64,000 bases of DNA. Origin: Pseudoneurospora amorphoporcata. Lineage: Eukaryota > Ascomycota > Sordariomycetes > Sordariales > Sordariaceae. A program made the position numbers and the translations under genes. Shown here one piece after another: positions 22,996 through 35,400 of the stretch. The notes below the pieces were generated by a model that was given only the letters and a program-made list of their open reading frames with translations, had not been told where the DNA came from and searched no databases. Numbering within the stretch: the stretch's first letter is position 1; each line of letters starts with the position of its first letter. The stretch covers positions 113,638-177,637 of the forward strand of contig MU859120.1 in the NCBI GenBank assembly GCA_033297205.1. Reading direction: 5' to 3'.

Positions 22996-23608
22996 AGCAG
23001 TCCCTTGGAGGGCGGCTAGGGGGGACCAGTTTAATATGCAACGGGAGATATGCCAAAAAGCAGGAGGTTATCAACAGATTTTGGATAGTATCAGGTCGTG
23101 ACAATGAGGAGCAAATAGCCAGACGCTGCGGTTTATAGATAATGTATATGTAGCAAGCATATTGCCAGGAGATGGAGCCTGTTTTCGTACATAGCCTAAT
23201 GATTGAATGATCCTACATCTTCTCCAGTCATGATGAGGTCTTCCTTTTGACATTATTTTGCTCGTATCATACAGAAGAAGCTGAGTTACAGATTGCCCGA
23301 TATTAATGTTCTGGTATTTGTTCTAGGTAAACCCTCCACCCATAATTAAATCATCGATCCATAGTCCCGTCTGGGTCTCAATGAAGACCTGAGCACCTCG
23401 GCGTATGTACACAGGGTCGTGAAATACATACATGAGGTCTGAAAGAAAGCGAGACACCTCAATGGAAGCCTCACCTTCCAGTCCATCTCCAAGAATTAAG
23501 CCACGAAGCTCATGGCCGTCGTATTTGCACTTCGCTGCCCCCGAACAGCTGTAATCATGCACGCTTTCGCGTCATCACGTTCGTTAGCACACATCATATG
23601 CTTCCCCT
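22996..23608. other. Intergenic region between convergent genes
   Basis: 613 bp between the stop codons of pex10 and the BEM46-like gene. Short frames only; 3' UTRs expected. A small minus-strand frame at 23323-23562 has no recognisable content. Confidence 0.5.
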
Positions 23609-25027
23609 TCAAGAGGACGTCTTCTGAGCCAACCATAACAGCGAGTTCGGCACGGGGTACGATATCGGACGGATGTCTTCCTTTTCTTCCGTCTCGGGGG
23701 TTCCTGGGGCAACCCTTTGGATGAACTCGGCAATTGCCTCAAAGTAGCCCTCCTCTAGGACACTCGAGTTGTGATCACCGTTGGGAAGTGGGTGCCAAAT
23801 CTTTACCGGGGCGTTGGATAGATCATAAAGCTGCTTCATATGAGTGGGTCTGACATGCGGATGGTAGGTTAGCGAACAATTCTGTTGCAACCCAACACAG
23901 CCTCAACCACAGACCGTGATTCAGAGGTTCTGGAATAAGGTACAGTGGGAAACGTGAAGGCAGAAACTTACGGCACGATCTCGTCCTGAAGTCCACTCAA
24001 GAACAGAGTAGGCACCTTGACATTGCCGATCAAGGTGTCGGTAGCCCAGACCTGATGGCATAGGGCGGCAAGGAACCGGGCGGGTGGGATGATGCTGGGT
24101 ATCAGCTTGCGCATGCTGAGAAAAGTATTTTCCAGAATCAAGCCGACAATGTCGCCCCTGCCCTGGTTCTTGGACACGAGCTTGACACTAACTGCTCCAC
24201 CAAGACTCTGGCCGTAGACAAGATATTTGTGGTCTCGAGTCTCGGCGCGGTCGCGGAGGTAGTCGAGGGCGGTTTGGGCGTCAATGTTGAGCCCAGCTTC
24301 GTCGGGGGTGCCGGTGGAGATTCCGTAGCCACGGTATTCGAGCATAAAGACGTTGCAGCCGACGGCCTGGAGCAACATGCGTGCGATGGGTAGACGGTGG
24401 CCAATGTTACCAGCGTTTCCGTGGAACATGATCACCGTCACCTTGGAGTTGGGCCCGCCCTTGGGGCCCCGGATGTAGAAAGCTGACAGCTTCTCGCCAT
24501 CTTTGGTGGGGATTATTAGTTCTTCGTAGTCTTTGATGCGGTAAAAGCTGGGTCGAGGTATGTCCGTTCGAGAGCCCGGGGGCATGTGAGAGGGATAGAT
24601 TAGAGCTCTGCAAGTATAAATTGTGTTAGTACAGGTGACGCAATTGGGAGACAAGAGATGGTGGATCACATACTTTTGCTTGAAGTAGAGCAGTCCAGTA
24701 AGGACAGCGGCAACTCCCTGGATGGATAGGCAAAAGCCAAGGTTAGCACATGAACAGACGAATTGGTACCATCGACGTCGCCCTGGCGGAGGCCACTTGA
24801 TAGAGACGGGGAGGGAGAAGGCATTGGACTTGCCCCCTTAGCCAGTCGGCGCGGACGACTCAACAGCCATTCAGGCACAGGGCGGGAGAGGCAGGAATTC
24901 CGGGTCATACAGTAGTTGCTATCGCCGGCAGGCGCAAGTAGCTTGCGACGCTGCTCAGCAGAGACACTGTCTGCACCAGGAAAGAATTGCCATCGGGAGC
25001 CGGAGGCGTGACAGTTGGAGATGACAT
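23609..25027 (-). CDS. bem46: BEM46/ABHD13-like alpha/beta hydrolase, membrane anchored
   Basis: Four exons, 24911-25027, 24674-24717, 23972-24607 and 23609-23849, give 345 aa. Exon 2 is only 44 nt. The N-terminus (MSSPTVTPPAPDGNSF) is followed by a hydrophobic anchor spanning exons 1-2 (IATTGVAAVLTGLLYFKQK). The hydrolase core shows VIMFHGNAGNIGHR (oxyanion region), the nucleophile elbow YGQSLGGA (Ser), the acid in LFLSGLQDEIVPP (Asp) and the His in PNGDHNSS. This is the BEM46 family, which acts at ER or peripheral ER/eisosome-associated membranes. It has been linked to polarity and germination in Neurospora, but the substrate is unknown. All four splice junctions keep frame. Confidence 0.92.
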
Positions 25028-28000
25028 GTTTGCCGAGGCGAGCGAGGGTTGAGGGTCGTGAACGGACGCCTGACGGATCGGGTGCCGGCTTCTAGAATAG
25101 TGGACTTCTCTGGCTCTGCTGGCGTCCGGGCTGCAAGTTGTCCCTGCGCAAATTGATTGACGTTAGGTACCACGTCCAACGGAGTGACGGGGCTCCTGAC
25201 AGGCGAGACAGGGCAGCCTGGAGCAAATGGCGGTAGGAAAACAAAGTCCGCAGGGAAGCTCGCGGTCTGCAAGGTACGGACGGCTAGACACCCAAGCCAA
25301 AAAGAACTCGTGGAAGTGGAAGCTCCAAGGATGGTCGCCAACTGTCAAATGGCAACCGATGCTTGTTGCAGGGGAGTGTCGACGCCACGACGCCAACAGG
25401 GGATGATGATGCAGATGCCCCTGTGGATGAAAGTGATGGGGCCAAAGGAGAGTCCAAGCTCCCAGGTGTCCCAGGGAGACGGGACCTGCGGCGTCAGGGC
25501 GCCAAAGACAGTGTATAGGTAAAGTCATATATTAATGTACAAGGAGAGCTCAAATCCCTACTCCAACTTTGATCAGACTCCTGATCGTCGTGTTTGTCTT
25601 CTTGAGATACAATATCACCAACATGTTTATCCTCTTGTCGAGGTCGCCATTGAATTGAGACTTTACCTACTACAACCTCTTGCTCTCAGCCGATATCAGA
25701 GACTTCAAGGCGGGTTTTGCTGTAATTGCGCTGCAGGGTTCAAGCTTCATGTTGACGTGCTGGTTACCTATAAAGTGCTTGCCTACAGCCCACACAACTC
25801 CATCGGTGGCGCCCCGCTGTCAATGTCGGCGAGGATGGTGTGTGAGTCGTGATACCTCTTGAGCTATACTGGATTAGGTTAGTGCTTGCTCGCAACGTTA
25901 CCGACTGTCGAGTGGGATAAACTTTCGGAGTATCATCACGACTTCCCCCGAATGCTAAACAGAAGAAAGGTAATGAGATGTCTTGCTTTCTGTGTGCTCC
26001 GGAATTCAAAAGGACAGGTCGTTCTCAAACTACCCCTTTCTTCAACACACGATGCTAAAGTCTAGATATACCTCCCGTCTACGAAGGCAATATAAGAGAA
26101 GGATCGCCGACAAGGAGCTCGTCAGATAGCGACGTGCTAAGCTAGGAACCACTCATTAACGTGCCTGGCGCTTATGCGGATCCGCATTGCCAAGGTCCGT
26201 CAAGTCAGCCCAAGACAGCGGTTGGCATGTCGTTCTCGATCACCAGTACCGCTTTTACTCACTCGATTTGTTTTTGCTCAAACAGGTGTAGCGCCGGGTA
26301 TAACTGGCTTCGACCAATCTACTGGTGAGCTGATGCGGGTCGCAAGGTTTCTCGGGTTCGATCCAGTGACAGGATTGGCTTGAGTAGAAACAAATCGAGT
26401 GAGTAAAAGCGGTATTTCATTAGGACTAGCTAACTTCGATACCTCTGTCCTCCATGTTCAGTTTGACCGATCTCCGTGGGGAAATACGTTGCGCAAGGAA
26501 GAGAAAAGAGGAGTAAACTATCTCGTCCTTGTATAGCCGCATTTGATTCCCCTTATGTCTAAGCAGAAATATACCCCTTGGCCTCTTAGCTGAGTTTGGG
26601 TATACTCTTGAATCCAACAATGAAGCACCAGCTGCGACAGGATTCAGGAACCAAGCGGTTGGAATGTCCCGAATGGTGGCCATGAAACAGAAGACGTCTA
26701 AGCGGCGGGTTGCCATGCGCAACACAGAACAAAACGCATTGAGGATAAACAGACATCAATTCACGTCTTTATATGCATCAAGAGGCTTAGCGCCGTACGT
26801 TTTCTCTTAAGCTGGCCCGAAGCGGCAGTACACCTCGCAACAGACATGGCACAAGTTGGTGGTCATATCGGAATTTTCTCTTTTCCACTCACACCCATCA
26901 TGAAACAGCATGCATGATTTGCATCTTCAAATCGCAGACCTCTCCGTCCCAGATGCAGAGTTGATGACGTACGAACAACCCCGGAAAGGAACCACCCACG
27001 CTCAAGGGTGGGAGCCAAGGGGATTGCGCACATGTACGTACGCATGGACGAACGGCTGTTGGGAACTCTTCAATGCTTGTGTTGGTACGCAGAATCAGTC
27101 GCAGCCCCTGATCATCCAGGTTCATACCCCTGAATCGACGGATTCAGCTTGGACGGGAGGACTGTTACTCCAACTTGAAGGACCAACTGTATGCAGGGCG
27201 GGTTCTCTATCACACCAAGAATACTTACCACATTCCTCCGGGAACAACGGCGGCGTCATTAATGCTGTGAGCGCATTCTGATCCGACCTCACTATAGCCC
27301 GTCGCGTTCTAGCAGACATGGGCGAACTGTCTTGAATTCTCCGCTACAGTGGGAGATGATGCATCTCGTGGTGATGTTAGCTGTCAGGTGAGCGGCTCTC
27401 TTCAAGTCTCGAGACCTATCCGGCGCTGGGCCTGACCACATTGGAGATCACGCCTACCTTGGCCAAGTCGCGTGCTTCTGGTATAAGACGGTTGCTCTAT
27501 GCCTTTACAGAGGTGTTTCGGTCTTTCGTCCTGGGTGGTTTCATCGGCTCAAGGTGAAGAAACCTGTTCAGCAATATCAGACGGTCTGATCACTCGTCTT
27601 GGCCGATGGGGTTACATCTTGGTTTGCCCGTACCCCAGGTGTCGTCGTAGTCATGGATGCCGGATTTTACTTCTTTTTTTAAATGAATTGAAACGCGCTT
27701 GGAAGAGGGGGGGTTTTCCCAACCAACCAGTAGCGCGCTTCGTCAGTGTATTGTCCGGGTGTGTTGAGATGCCGGTAGGCGCCATAGCTTTTATACGCCT
27801 CCGCTCAGCGGCTGTCTGAAAGGCCCTTGAATCCCTTGGGTGCCCAATCCGGCCGGCATGGCTCGGGGAGTCTATCGATACAGCAAGCTGCCGTGCTCCG
27901 CATAAGATAGAGGTGAGCAGCGCGAGGTATGTCCTGGTTGAGTGAGATGGGCGCCCCGGTCAGGCTTCACGTCAGGCTTTTCGTCTGACAGAAGCACCGA

Positions 28001-29054
28001 CGTGTTAAGACCGTATCTAGTTTGTAACAGGCGCTTGCAATGCTTGACGGTGAAGTTATGATCTGGGAGTTGTGTTGGCATTTGGCTCTTGAAATGAGGA
28101 TCGGTAGTCCGGGGGATCAACGTCGACAAGGTGAAAAGTGGAAGGGGAGCCACGAGCTAAAGACGGGCCCGGGGCGGGACAGGTGGGCTGTGGATTCGCG
28201 GACGGGGCCCAAATTCCTGCAGCAACGGGACCCGCACCATGGGGAGCTAAAATGCATCAACGCCTAAACTGACCAGCCAATCCTCACCACCATCTGGTAA
28301 ACTTTTTTCTCTCCGGTTCTTATCGGCTAGCGAAAAAATTCGACAAGGCCAACTTCAGCCCAGCAAAGCGCAGGATCCCAATCAAGAATTATCAGGCGCA
28401 GAGGTCACCCACCCGTTCCTGTCAGCATCGAGTTTTCAAAGCGTTGGCTCTGCCCTAGAGGTCCGTCCCGTCTCTATGTACTTCATCTCAGCTCCAGACC
28501 TGTTCGTCTGATCGGCGCACCGAGCCACCACCCAGTCCACTTTGTTTGACAGTTGTTTTCTCAGCCCGTTTGCCCTCTGCTAAAGACGCACTCAGCCTCC
28601 TGCAGTCTCACAGCTCACTTGCGCCCCATCTCTGAGTGCTGTTCGTTCCTGGCAGGATCTGCACAGAAAGCATATCCGAGTCCCATTCAATTTTTGCGTG
28701 AAGTCGCAACCGGCATCCCGTTGAGACTCTGCGTCCGCCGACATTTCCAGGTTCATCATCGACTAAGTAGCAACACACCAGACGCCTCGGTAGGTTGAGC
28801 AGAAACATCATTTTCTCACCTTCGATTCTTGCCCGACTAGTCCCAACTTCTCAAGGATTACCGACACGGCAACCTGCTGCCTCCTCAGACCCGGTTGTTA
28901 GACCAATTCCTAGCAGCGAATCCTACTCAGCCACCCGCAAAAGAGCACTTGGACGCCGAACCATAGCAAATCGCCCTAACTCTAACTGCTTACTCTCCGC
29001 CAATTGGAATCACCATCTCTTTCACCGTTAGAGACAACACATCAAACCGCAATC
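25028..29054. other. Long gene-poor region with one inverted-repeat element
   Basis: About 4 kb without a supported gene. It contains the 168-bp inverted-repeat element at 26247-26414, listed separately. The part from about 28280 to 29054 is pyrimidine-rich and probably holds promoter and leader of the LYAR-type gene. Frames of 60-125 codons on both strands show no domain. Confidence 0.5.
26247..26414. mobile_element. Small MITE-like element with perfect 27-bp terminal inverted repeats
   Basis: The sequence TACCGCTTTTACTCACTCG continuing to 26273 is repeated exactly, inverted, at 26388-26414. The ends read TA on both sides, compatible with a TA target duplication flanking 25-bp repeats. Similarity continues weakly inward (GCTCAA against ACTCAA). 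The 114-bp centre has no open frame of note. A non-autonomous Tc1/mariner-type element is the best guess. Confidence 0.6.
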
Positions 29055-30998
29055 ATGGTGTCCTTCTCTTGTGAGGTAAGTCGCAAGCCATTACAATTCT
29101 AGCATGGCTATCATGCGTCGTTGTCTGCTAGAGCAGACGAGCAAGGTCTCTGTCCATGGCAGGCTGCCCTCCTGTACCAGAGTATCCCATAAGATGGTGT
29201 TTCGGTATACCACCTATATATGGACGTCAGTCTATCGCCCCTCCCTTAAATCCTGACCTGCCCCCAGGTTTGATACAAAGTACATAGCACACCCAAATCC
29301 CCCCAACTCTCCCCTCCCTGTCAGACATATCGCCCCTACTCAACCCCTTCCTGTCCGAGAAGAGCAATCTAAAAACTGACATCACACACATTCCCGCCCA
29401 CCATCTCCCCGGGTAACCACCAACTAAAGGTGTCCCTGTGCACCACTAACACCCACCCCTCTTCACCTTTCCGCACGCCCCTCCCCATTTAGAGCTGCTC
29501 CGGCTGGTCTCCTTACCCTTCCTTGGCTCTTCTCTCACTCCCTCTCATCTTCAGTCCATTACTTGTTTGGCCTGCCTTGCTTCCAACTTAGCTCACATCA
29601 TCTTGCTTTCCGTCTCAAACCTCTATTCCCGGTTACATATACCGTTATCTAACCACTCATCCCTTGGGTTATTACAGGTCTGCGGTGACGTTTTGACCAA
29701 AAAGAAGCTTGACCCGCATCGCCAACGCTGCTGGGGCGCAAACTTCACCTGCATTGATTGTATGACCCACTTCCCGGGTACTGAATATCGCTCCCATACG
29801 GTAGGATCCCCTTACCTCACGTCACACGATGCCCTTGACGTGTTGACCCTGAACCCCGCTGACTTTCATGTAGAGTTGTATGACGGAAGAGCAAAAGTAT
29901 CAGGGCGCTCTCTACCGACCCAAGAAAGGAAAGGGTCAACAAAACCAGAACCAGAATCAGAATCAAAACCAGAACAGGAACCACAACAACCAAGCCATGG
30001 CGCAACCCGCGTATGTCGAGGAGGTTGCGGAGGATTTTGACACATGGCGCCAGTACGACAACAACGGCAACGCGCCTGCTCAGGCACCCACTCCTCCTTC
30101 AGCAACTGAGGCTCCTGTCAATGTTTTCGATTACATGATCAACCCTACCCCAACAGCCTCGCGGGTTTCCGTTGCGGAAGAGCCTGAGCAGAAGGAGAGC
30201 AACGAAATGGTACGCTACGAGTCGAAAACCAAGGAAACCACAGAGAACGCAGTTGTTCACTACGAAACCCCGGTGCCAAGGAAGAAGTCCAAGGACGGAG
30301 AGAAGGAGGTCAAGAAGGACAAGAAGAGAAAGAGGGAACTTCACATCGATACCGACCATCCGATGATTGACGCGCCCCCCGTTTTGCACTCCGGATTGAC
30401 TGGCGGAATCAGCCGTATGATGAGCAGACCCGACGTCTTCCCTCCCTCGCCAGAGTCCGCAGAGACACCGGCGAGCCCCCTCAAGAAGTCCAAGCACTCG
30501 AAGCACCACAAATCGGAGAGTCTCGGCAACAGCCTGATGGCCATGATTTCCGGCTCGAAGCCCAAGAAGACCAAGACCTCGAAGATCAAGGACTTCTCGA
30601 AGGACAGGAAGGACGCCAAGGAAAGGAAGGAGAAGAAGTCGTCGTCTGCATCGCCGTCGTCCAAGAAGACCAAGCACAGCCACAGGAAGTCGCTCGAAGC
30701 ATCCAAGGAGCAAAAGATGATTGAGTACAGGCCCGGTTCCAAGGACGGCGCTACTGAAAAGAACAAGGACAATGAGGTTGTCATCTTCCAGCCCCGTGCC
30801 GAGCGCTTCCTGAGCTTCGTCAACAAGGGCCCCGAGAGCGACAAGGGTGTAAGCCTCAACAAGGCACTGAAGCGCTATCACCGCGAGCGCAGCGCGTCGG
30901 GAACTAGTGTGAGCAAGGTGGCGGAGGAGAAGGAGCTGTGGCGGTCGTTGAGGATGAGGAGGAACGATAGGGGAGAGATCGTATTGTTTTGTGTTTAG
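29055..30998 (+). CDS. LYAR-type C2HC zinc-finger nucleolar protein
   Basis: Three exons, 29055-29075, 29678-29800 and 29874-30998, give 422 aa. The N-terminal zinc finger is unmistakable: FSCEVCGDVLTKKKLDPHRQ, RCWGANFTCIDCMTHFPGTE and YRSHTSCMTEEQKYQGALYR. This is the LYAR module that binds nucleic acid in the nucleolus and in ribosome biogenesis. A Gln/Asn repeat follows at about residue 76-92, then an acidic/Pro region. From about 190 to 310 there are repeated Lys-rich blocks (KKSKHSKHHKSES, KKTKTSKIKDFSKDRKDAKE) that look like nuclear and nucleolar targeting signals. The C-terminus ends LRMRRNDRGEIVLFCV. The first exon encodes only seven residues and the first intron is 602 bp, far longer than its neighbours. 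The start in CATCATGG-like context (CAATCATGG) and the Zn-ligand continuity across introns support the model. Confidence 0.92.
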
Positions 30999-31419
30999 GT
31001 AGGTGTGAAGGTGCGGGATACATGAAAGAAAGAAACAGGAAAAATAATGTACCAAAGAGGAAGGAACGGTGGTGATACGACGGCGTTCGAGGGACACGGC
31101 GGGCTGCCCCTTCCTCTGTTTGTTGGATTATATCATACCATGTGCTACTACTATGTTTAACATTTCGAAAAGGGCAAATAATGGAAAACAACGGATGCAT
31201 CTTCAAGTTTACCTTGGACCCCCTCGGGTCCAGAACACACACATTCCTTCAGATGCATGGTCGGGGTCGCGGGTTCATAACCAACCCCTCATCACCTAAT
31301 ACTCAACAACCAAGTGGCAGCGTGGTCAAACGGTGTGGTGCGCTGAGCTCTCATTGCACTTTTCATCCCGTAGTACCTCTTAAGAGGTCGTCCGGGTCCG
31401 AGGGTTGCGTACTCACGCG

Positions 31420-31544
31420 CCAGGAAGTATCTTCCCGGCCGCTGCGCGTGGTGCCCTTAGGCTCCTGATCCCCAAACACCCCACGCTTAGGTAGCTGGGA
31501 GCCTAGGGGTGTTGCGTGCGGCGACCGGAGTGGTACCTTCCTGG
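31420..31544. repeat. Imperfect foldback (inverted repeat), possible structured RNA or MITE relic
   Basis: Arms 31420-31465 and 31498-31544 pair over about 46 bp around a 32-nt loop. They begin CCAGGAAG and end CCTTCCTGG, with AGGCTCC/GGAGCCT closing the loop. Differences between arms are mostly transitions. Confidence 0.55.
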
Positions 31545-31930
31545 AAGTCAATTTGGCGAGGCGGCGCCTTCCGGCTGTGTTAAATAGGGCTCTTCTACTC
31601 CCTCCCACCGAGCAAGACGTCAGCCGTTCGATTCCTGCCCTTGTCCTAAATTTTTTTGCAGCTTTTTTTTATACGGTCGATAATACGAATTATGTTTTCT
31701 TTTGGTACTACTAGCTGTCTAGATGGATAAGTAGGTATATAAAGTTGATAACAATAGTAAAGCTATTATAGGATCTTAGCGATGCTGAGCGTGTAAATAC
31801 TACCTACCTACCCTTGTCGTCGAATGTAAATGTATCGTAGACAACGACTATCTTTGCCCGACTCCTTCGGTTTGATGTTACTTCTAGTATATTATTGCTG
31901 TGGTTAGAGAGAGAGAAATTTGATATGGGT

Positions 31931-31987
31931 TTCTTATTTTTTTTTTATTTTATTTTTTTTTTTTTATTTTTTTTTTTTTCTTTTTTT
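31931..31987 (+). repeat. T-rich low-complexity tract
   Basis: Almost pure T runs separated by single A or C residues, within the intergenic space between the LYAR-type and NF-X1 genes. Confidence 0.85.
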
Positions 31988-32411
31988 AATTGAGTGCACT
32001 TCTATTCTTCCTTTATCCATAGCTTTTCGGTATTAGATTATAGTAAGTTCTAGACATACCAACTAGACGGCTGTCAAGGGAAGACACGGACAAGAGCATG
32101 TACAGGCAAGATTTGACAGAAGTTCGAAACGAAAATCAATCCTTTTTATCAATATTATCAAATCGCTTCGAGTTGTCACAGGTTTTTAGTTGTGCCTAGG
32201 TGTGGTCAAACCGTGACATGGCTATATAGGCGTGCATTCGATGTTCTGCCCAGCAAACAGAACATTCTTCCATCTTTTGGGTGGTTTGGCCTAAGCAGTG
32301 CACGCCTTAGTCCCCATGACACGAGTGTAAAGTCTTCGCTAAACGATCCTGCGCTAAACTAGCCATATCATCATCTATGGTGTAAGCGGCGGGTAGCTCT
32401 AATGAATAACT

Positions 32412-35400
32412 TTAAACATCCATCTTAGCAGCAGCCTCATCAAATTTAGGAGCCGTTACAATCTCAATCTCATGCTCAGCCTGTTCTCCAGTCGAGCTTC
32501 CTCCATCTTCTACCGACGACGGCTCCAAGTGTTCCCTTGCTTCATGCGCAGCAGCGCTGTCGACACTCTGTTCCGCGTCCGATACTCCGTTCTTTTCCTG
32601 AGCCTCGCCGTCTTGACTTCTTTCTTTTGGAGTGGCTGCTCCGGGTTCGGATTCAGACCCCAAGTTGCCACTCTTCTCCTGCTTCTCCTCTTCCTCCTCC
32701 TTCTCCGCAGCAACTTCCCAGTCCTCCTCCACCACTTCCGGCTCCTTCTTCACCTCCGCCACCGGCTTCTTCTTCTCCATGATCCTCCTCAGCGTGACAA
32801 ACGATCTCGTCAACGGAGCTGCCACCTTCTCGGCCTCGGCTGTCGACGTCTTGGAACCATCTCCAAGCCGTTTCCAAGTCCCACGACCAGCAACCGCATT
32901 CCAGCCGCCCGCACCACCTGCTCCGCTCTCTGCCTCTCTCCGAACGACGTTCAATGAGTCATCAGCGTGGCAGAGGACCACGCCGCCGGTTGCCAGCTTG
33001 AGACGGATAACCGTCTTCGAGACCGCAGACTTAAGCGTCGTGAGAGCAGACTCAACGGCCTGCGGCGTCGGGGCGATGGTGGAGTTGGCGATAGCCGCTG
33101 CTGTGGAAGCAGGCACGGCTTTGATCAGTATCTCCTCCGAGGGGAGGAAGTTGGTGGCAAATGAGACGGCTGTCAGGCCGGATTTGGCCACGCTCTTGAT
33201 ATCGGAGGACAGAGATTGCTCCAGCTCTTCGATGGTGAGTCCGAACCGGGGCTCCTTTAGCAACAGCGCGTTATAGGGCTGCTGCTTCGGGGGAGCAACG
33301 ACCGGGGCAGCAGCCGCAGCCTTAGAGGCGGCGGCGGCGGCTTTGGTGATACGGGCGCACTGCGCAAGTGTCTTAGGGGGAGCAGCGACGAACCGCGGCG
33401 TCTTGAAGACGCAGACGTGTCGATGGGGCTCGGGGTCTTGACTCTCGGAGTCGAGGCCGAAGTCTTCGGCTAGACTGTGCAGGAAGGCGCGCTGGGACGA
33501 GGGCATGGGCTTGAACCTGAGACGCTTCTCGTCAGGCGAGGAGGCGAAGACACGGAACTCACGCTCCTGAGTCTGTGCCCAGTTGACGTTCTCCTTGAAC
33601 ATCTTGAGAGTTTTGTCGGAGTATGGGATGTGGTCGTCCGTGTGGGTGTCGTCGATCTTGAGGGCATCGGCCAGCTTGCGATTCCGCTGCAGCCGGAGAC
33701 ACTCGTCGTCGCATTTCAGCGAGGACTCCCATGTCGACGAGGGGTTCACCATCGTGGCCATGCAACGCACTTCCTGCTTGCGGTTCTGGCATGGACAGGT
33801 GATGAACGTCTTGGACTGACAAGGCTTGTCCTCCTTGCATGGATATGGAGCGTGACACTGCTCGGCGCAAGTGTGTTCGCAAGACTTGCGTACTTTGCCG
33901 CAAACCTGAGCGCAGTGGGAGCTAGGAATGCCGGCGTCTTCGCACTCGCCTGGCTTATGGCATGTCTTCTTGCACACGTGCGATCCGCACTTGAGCTTCT
34001 TTCCACAAGGGAGCCCACAATGGACCTCGTTGTTCCAGCATGGGCGGTTCTTCATGATCTCCCTTCCACAAATACAAGGCTTGTCCATCAAAGACGGGCA
34101 CTTGGGACAAGAAATGTCATCTGGATGACATGGGTGAGGAACAGTAGGATGACCACACGGTTGGCGCCGTCTACACGGGAATCGACACTCGGGCGGCCTC
34201 GTTCCGCAGGGCTGTGGAGGATAGAGTACGGTGAGCCCGCAGTTGCAGCTGATCTCGTCGAAGACAGCTTCAACACATGACGGGCATTGACCCTTGTGGC
34301 AGAGTTGCTGACATGTGTGTTGACCACACTTCAATGTACGGCCACAAACTTGAAGACAGATGTGTTCTGCTTCATAGTTCTCGTTCGGTCCGCGGTTCTT
34401 CTTTTTCCGTCTCTCTGCGGCCTTCTTCTCGCCCGGGCAACAACGCTCGCCGCACTCGTGTCTGCCGCAGTTCAATTGGACTTTGCAGACCCTGAAGCAC
34501 GTCGGATGCTCGATCGTGCCCTGGTGGCAGGCTGACTGAGTGACTGTCCTGCCGCAACGGCAAGAGACGTCGATAACCTTCGAGCACATCCCACAGGGGC
34601 CGGTGTGGCATTTCTTCTCACACAGATGACCGCAAGGAAGGACCTTATCGCACGGCTTATCACAGTGAGGTATCGTGTCCTGGCATGATTGCCGCGGAGG
34701 TTCTGGCAGCGAAGCCAATGCGGTTTTCCCGCATGGACAATGAGTGGCCACATCGGGGGAGAAAGGGCAATGTGTCGATTCTTCGTCTTGGGGATGGCAA
34801 GGCTTTTGGCAGGTATGATGACCACAATCATAAGGTCTGCCACAGATGTTGCTGCACCTAAAAGAGCCTTCAAACCAGGGGTCCGAATCATCCGTTTCCG
34901 AGGAGCCTTGAAACTGTCCGTAGTTGAAAGAATCCTTAACTTCATCACGTTGATCGCATGGTATTTCCTTCTGCTCCTTCCCGCAGTAGCATGTGGACAA
35001 GAGAGGGATCTCGCAAGCTCCGCACAACCCTTGGTGACAGGTCTGCTCGCAGAAGTGCTCTCCACATGGGAGTAGATCGCCACAGACCTCCTCGCAGCTG
35101 AAGCCTTTGCCGTACTCAGTCTCACTGCAGCGTTTGGTCGAAGTATGCTTGCCGCAATAGCAAGTCTGGGAAGGCCCCATCAATGTGCATGGTGGACAAG
35201 GTCCCGCATGGCACATCAATGAGCATGGATGTGGGCAAGTAGCACGAGGCTTGGAACATGTCTGTCCACAGGTATGGGGAGGTAGTCCAGGAATAGGCTT
35301 CGGGTCGATCTCCTTTTTGCACCAACAGCGATCCGGTCCGGGCTTCTCGACGAGTTGCGAGTTGCAGCCTGGACACCTCCAAGTCAATGTCTGATCAGTA

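Larger units (their letters stand above)
30999..32411. other. Intergenic region with foldback sequence and T-rich tract
   Basis: 1.4 kb between convergent genes. It holds a 125-bp imperfect foldback (31420-31544), T runs at about 31650-31670 and a long T-rich tract at about 31931-31987. No protein gene is supported. Confidence 0.5.

Noticed and set aside
26340..26380. GGGTTCGATCC as a tRNA T arm
   Set aside because: No matching T stem, anticodon arm or A box; it sits inside the small inverted-repeat element.
30099..31097. 332-codon minus-strand frame antisense to the LYAR-type gene
   Set aside because: Leu-rich composition is the mirror of the Lys/Ser codons on the other strand, and its upstream end lies in non-coding sequence.
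32472..34280. Several plus-strand frames of 130-270 codons inside the NF-X1 gene
   Set aside because: They run antisense to a single long exon with clear zinc-finger repeats; their composition is the complement of that gene.
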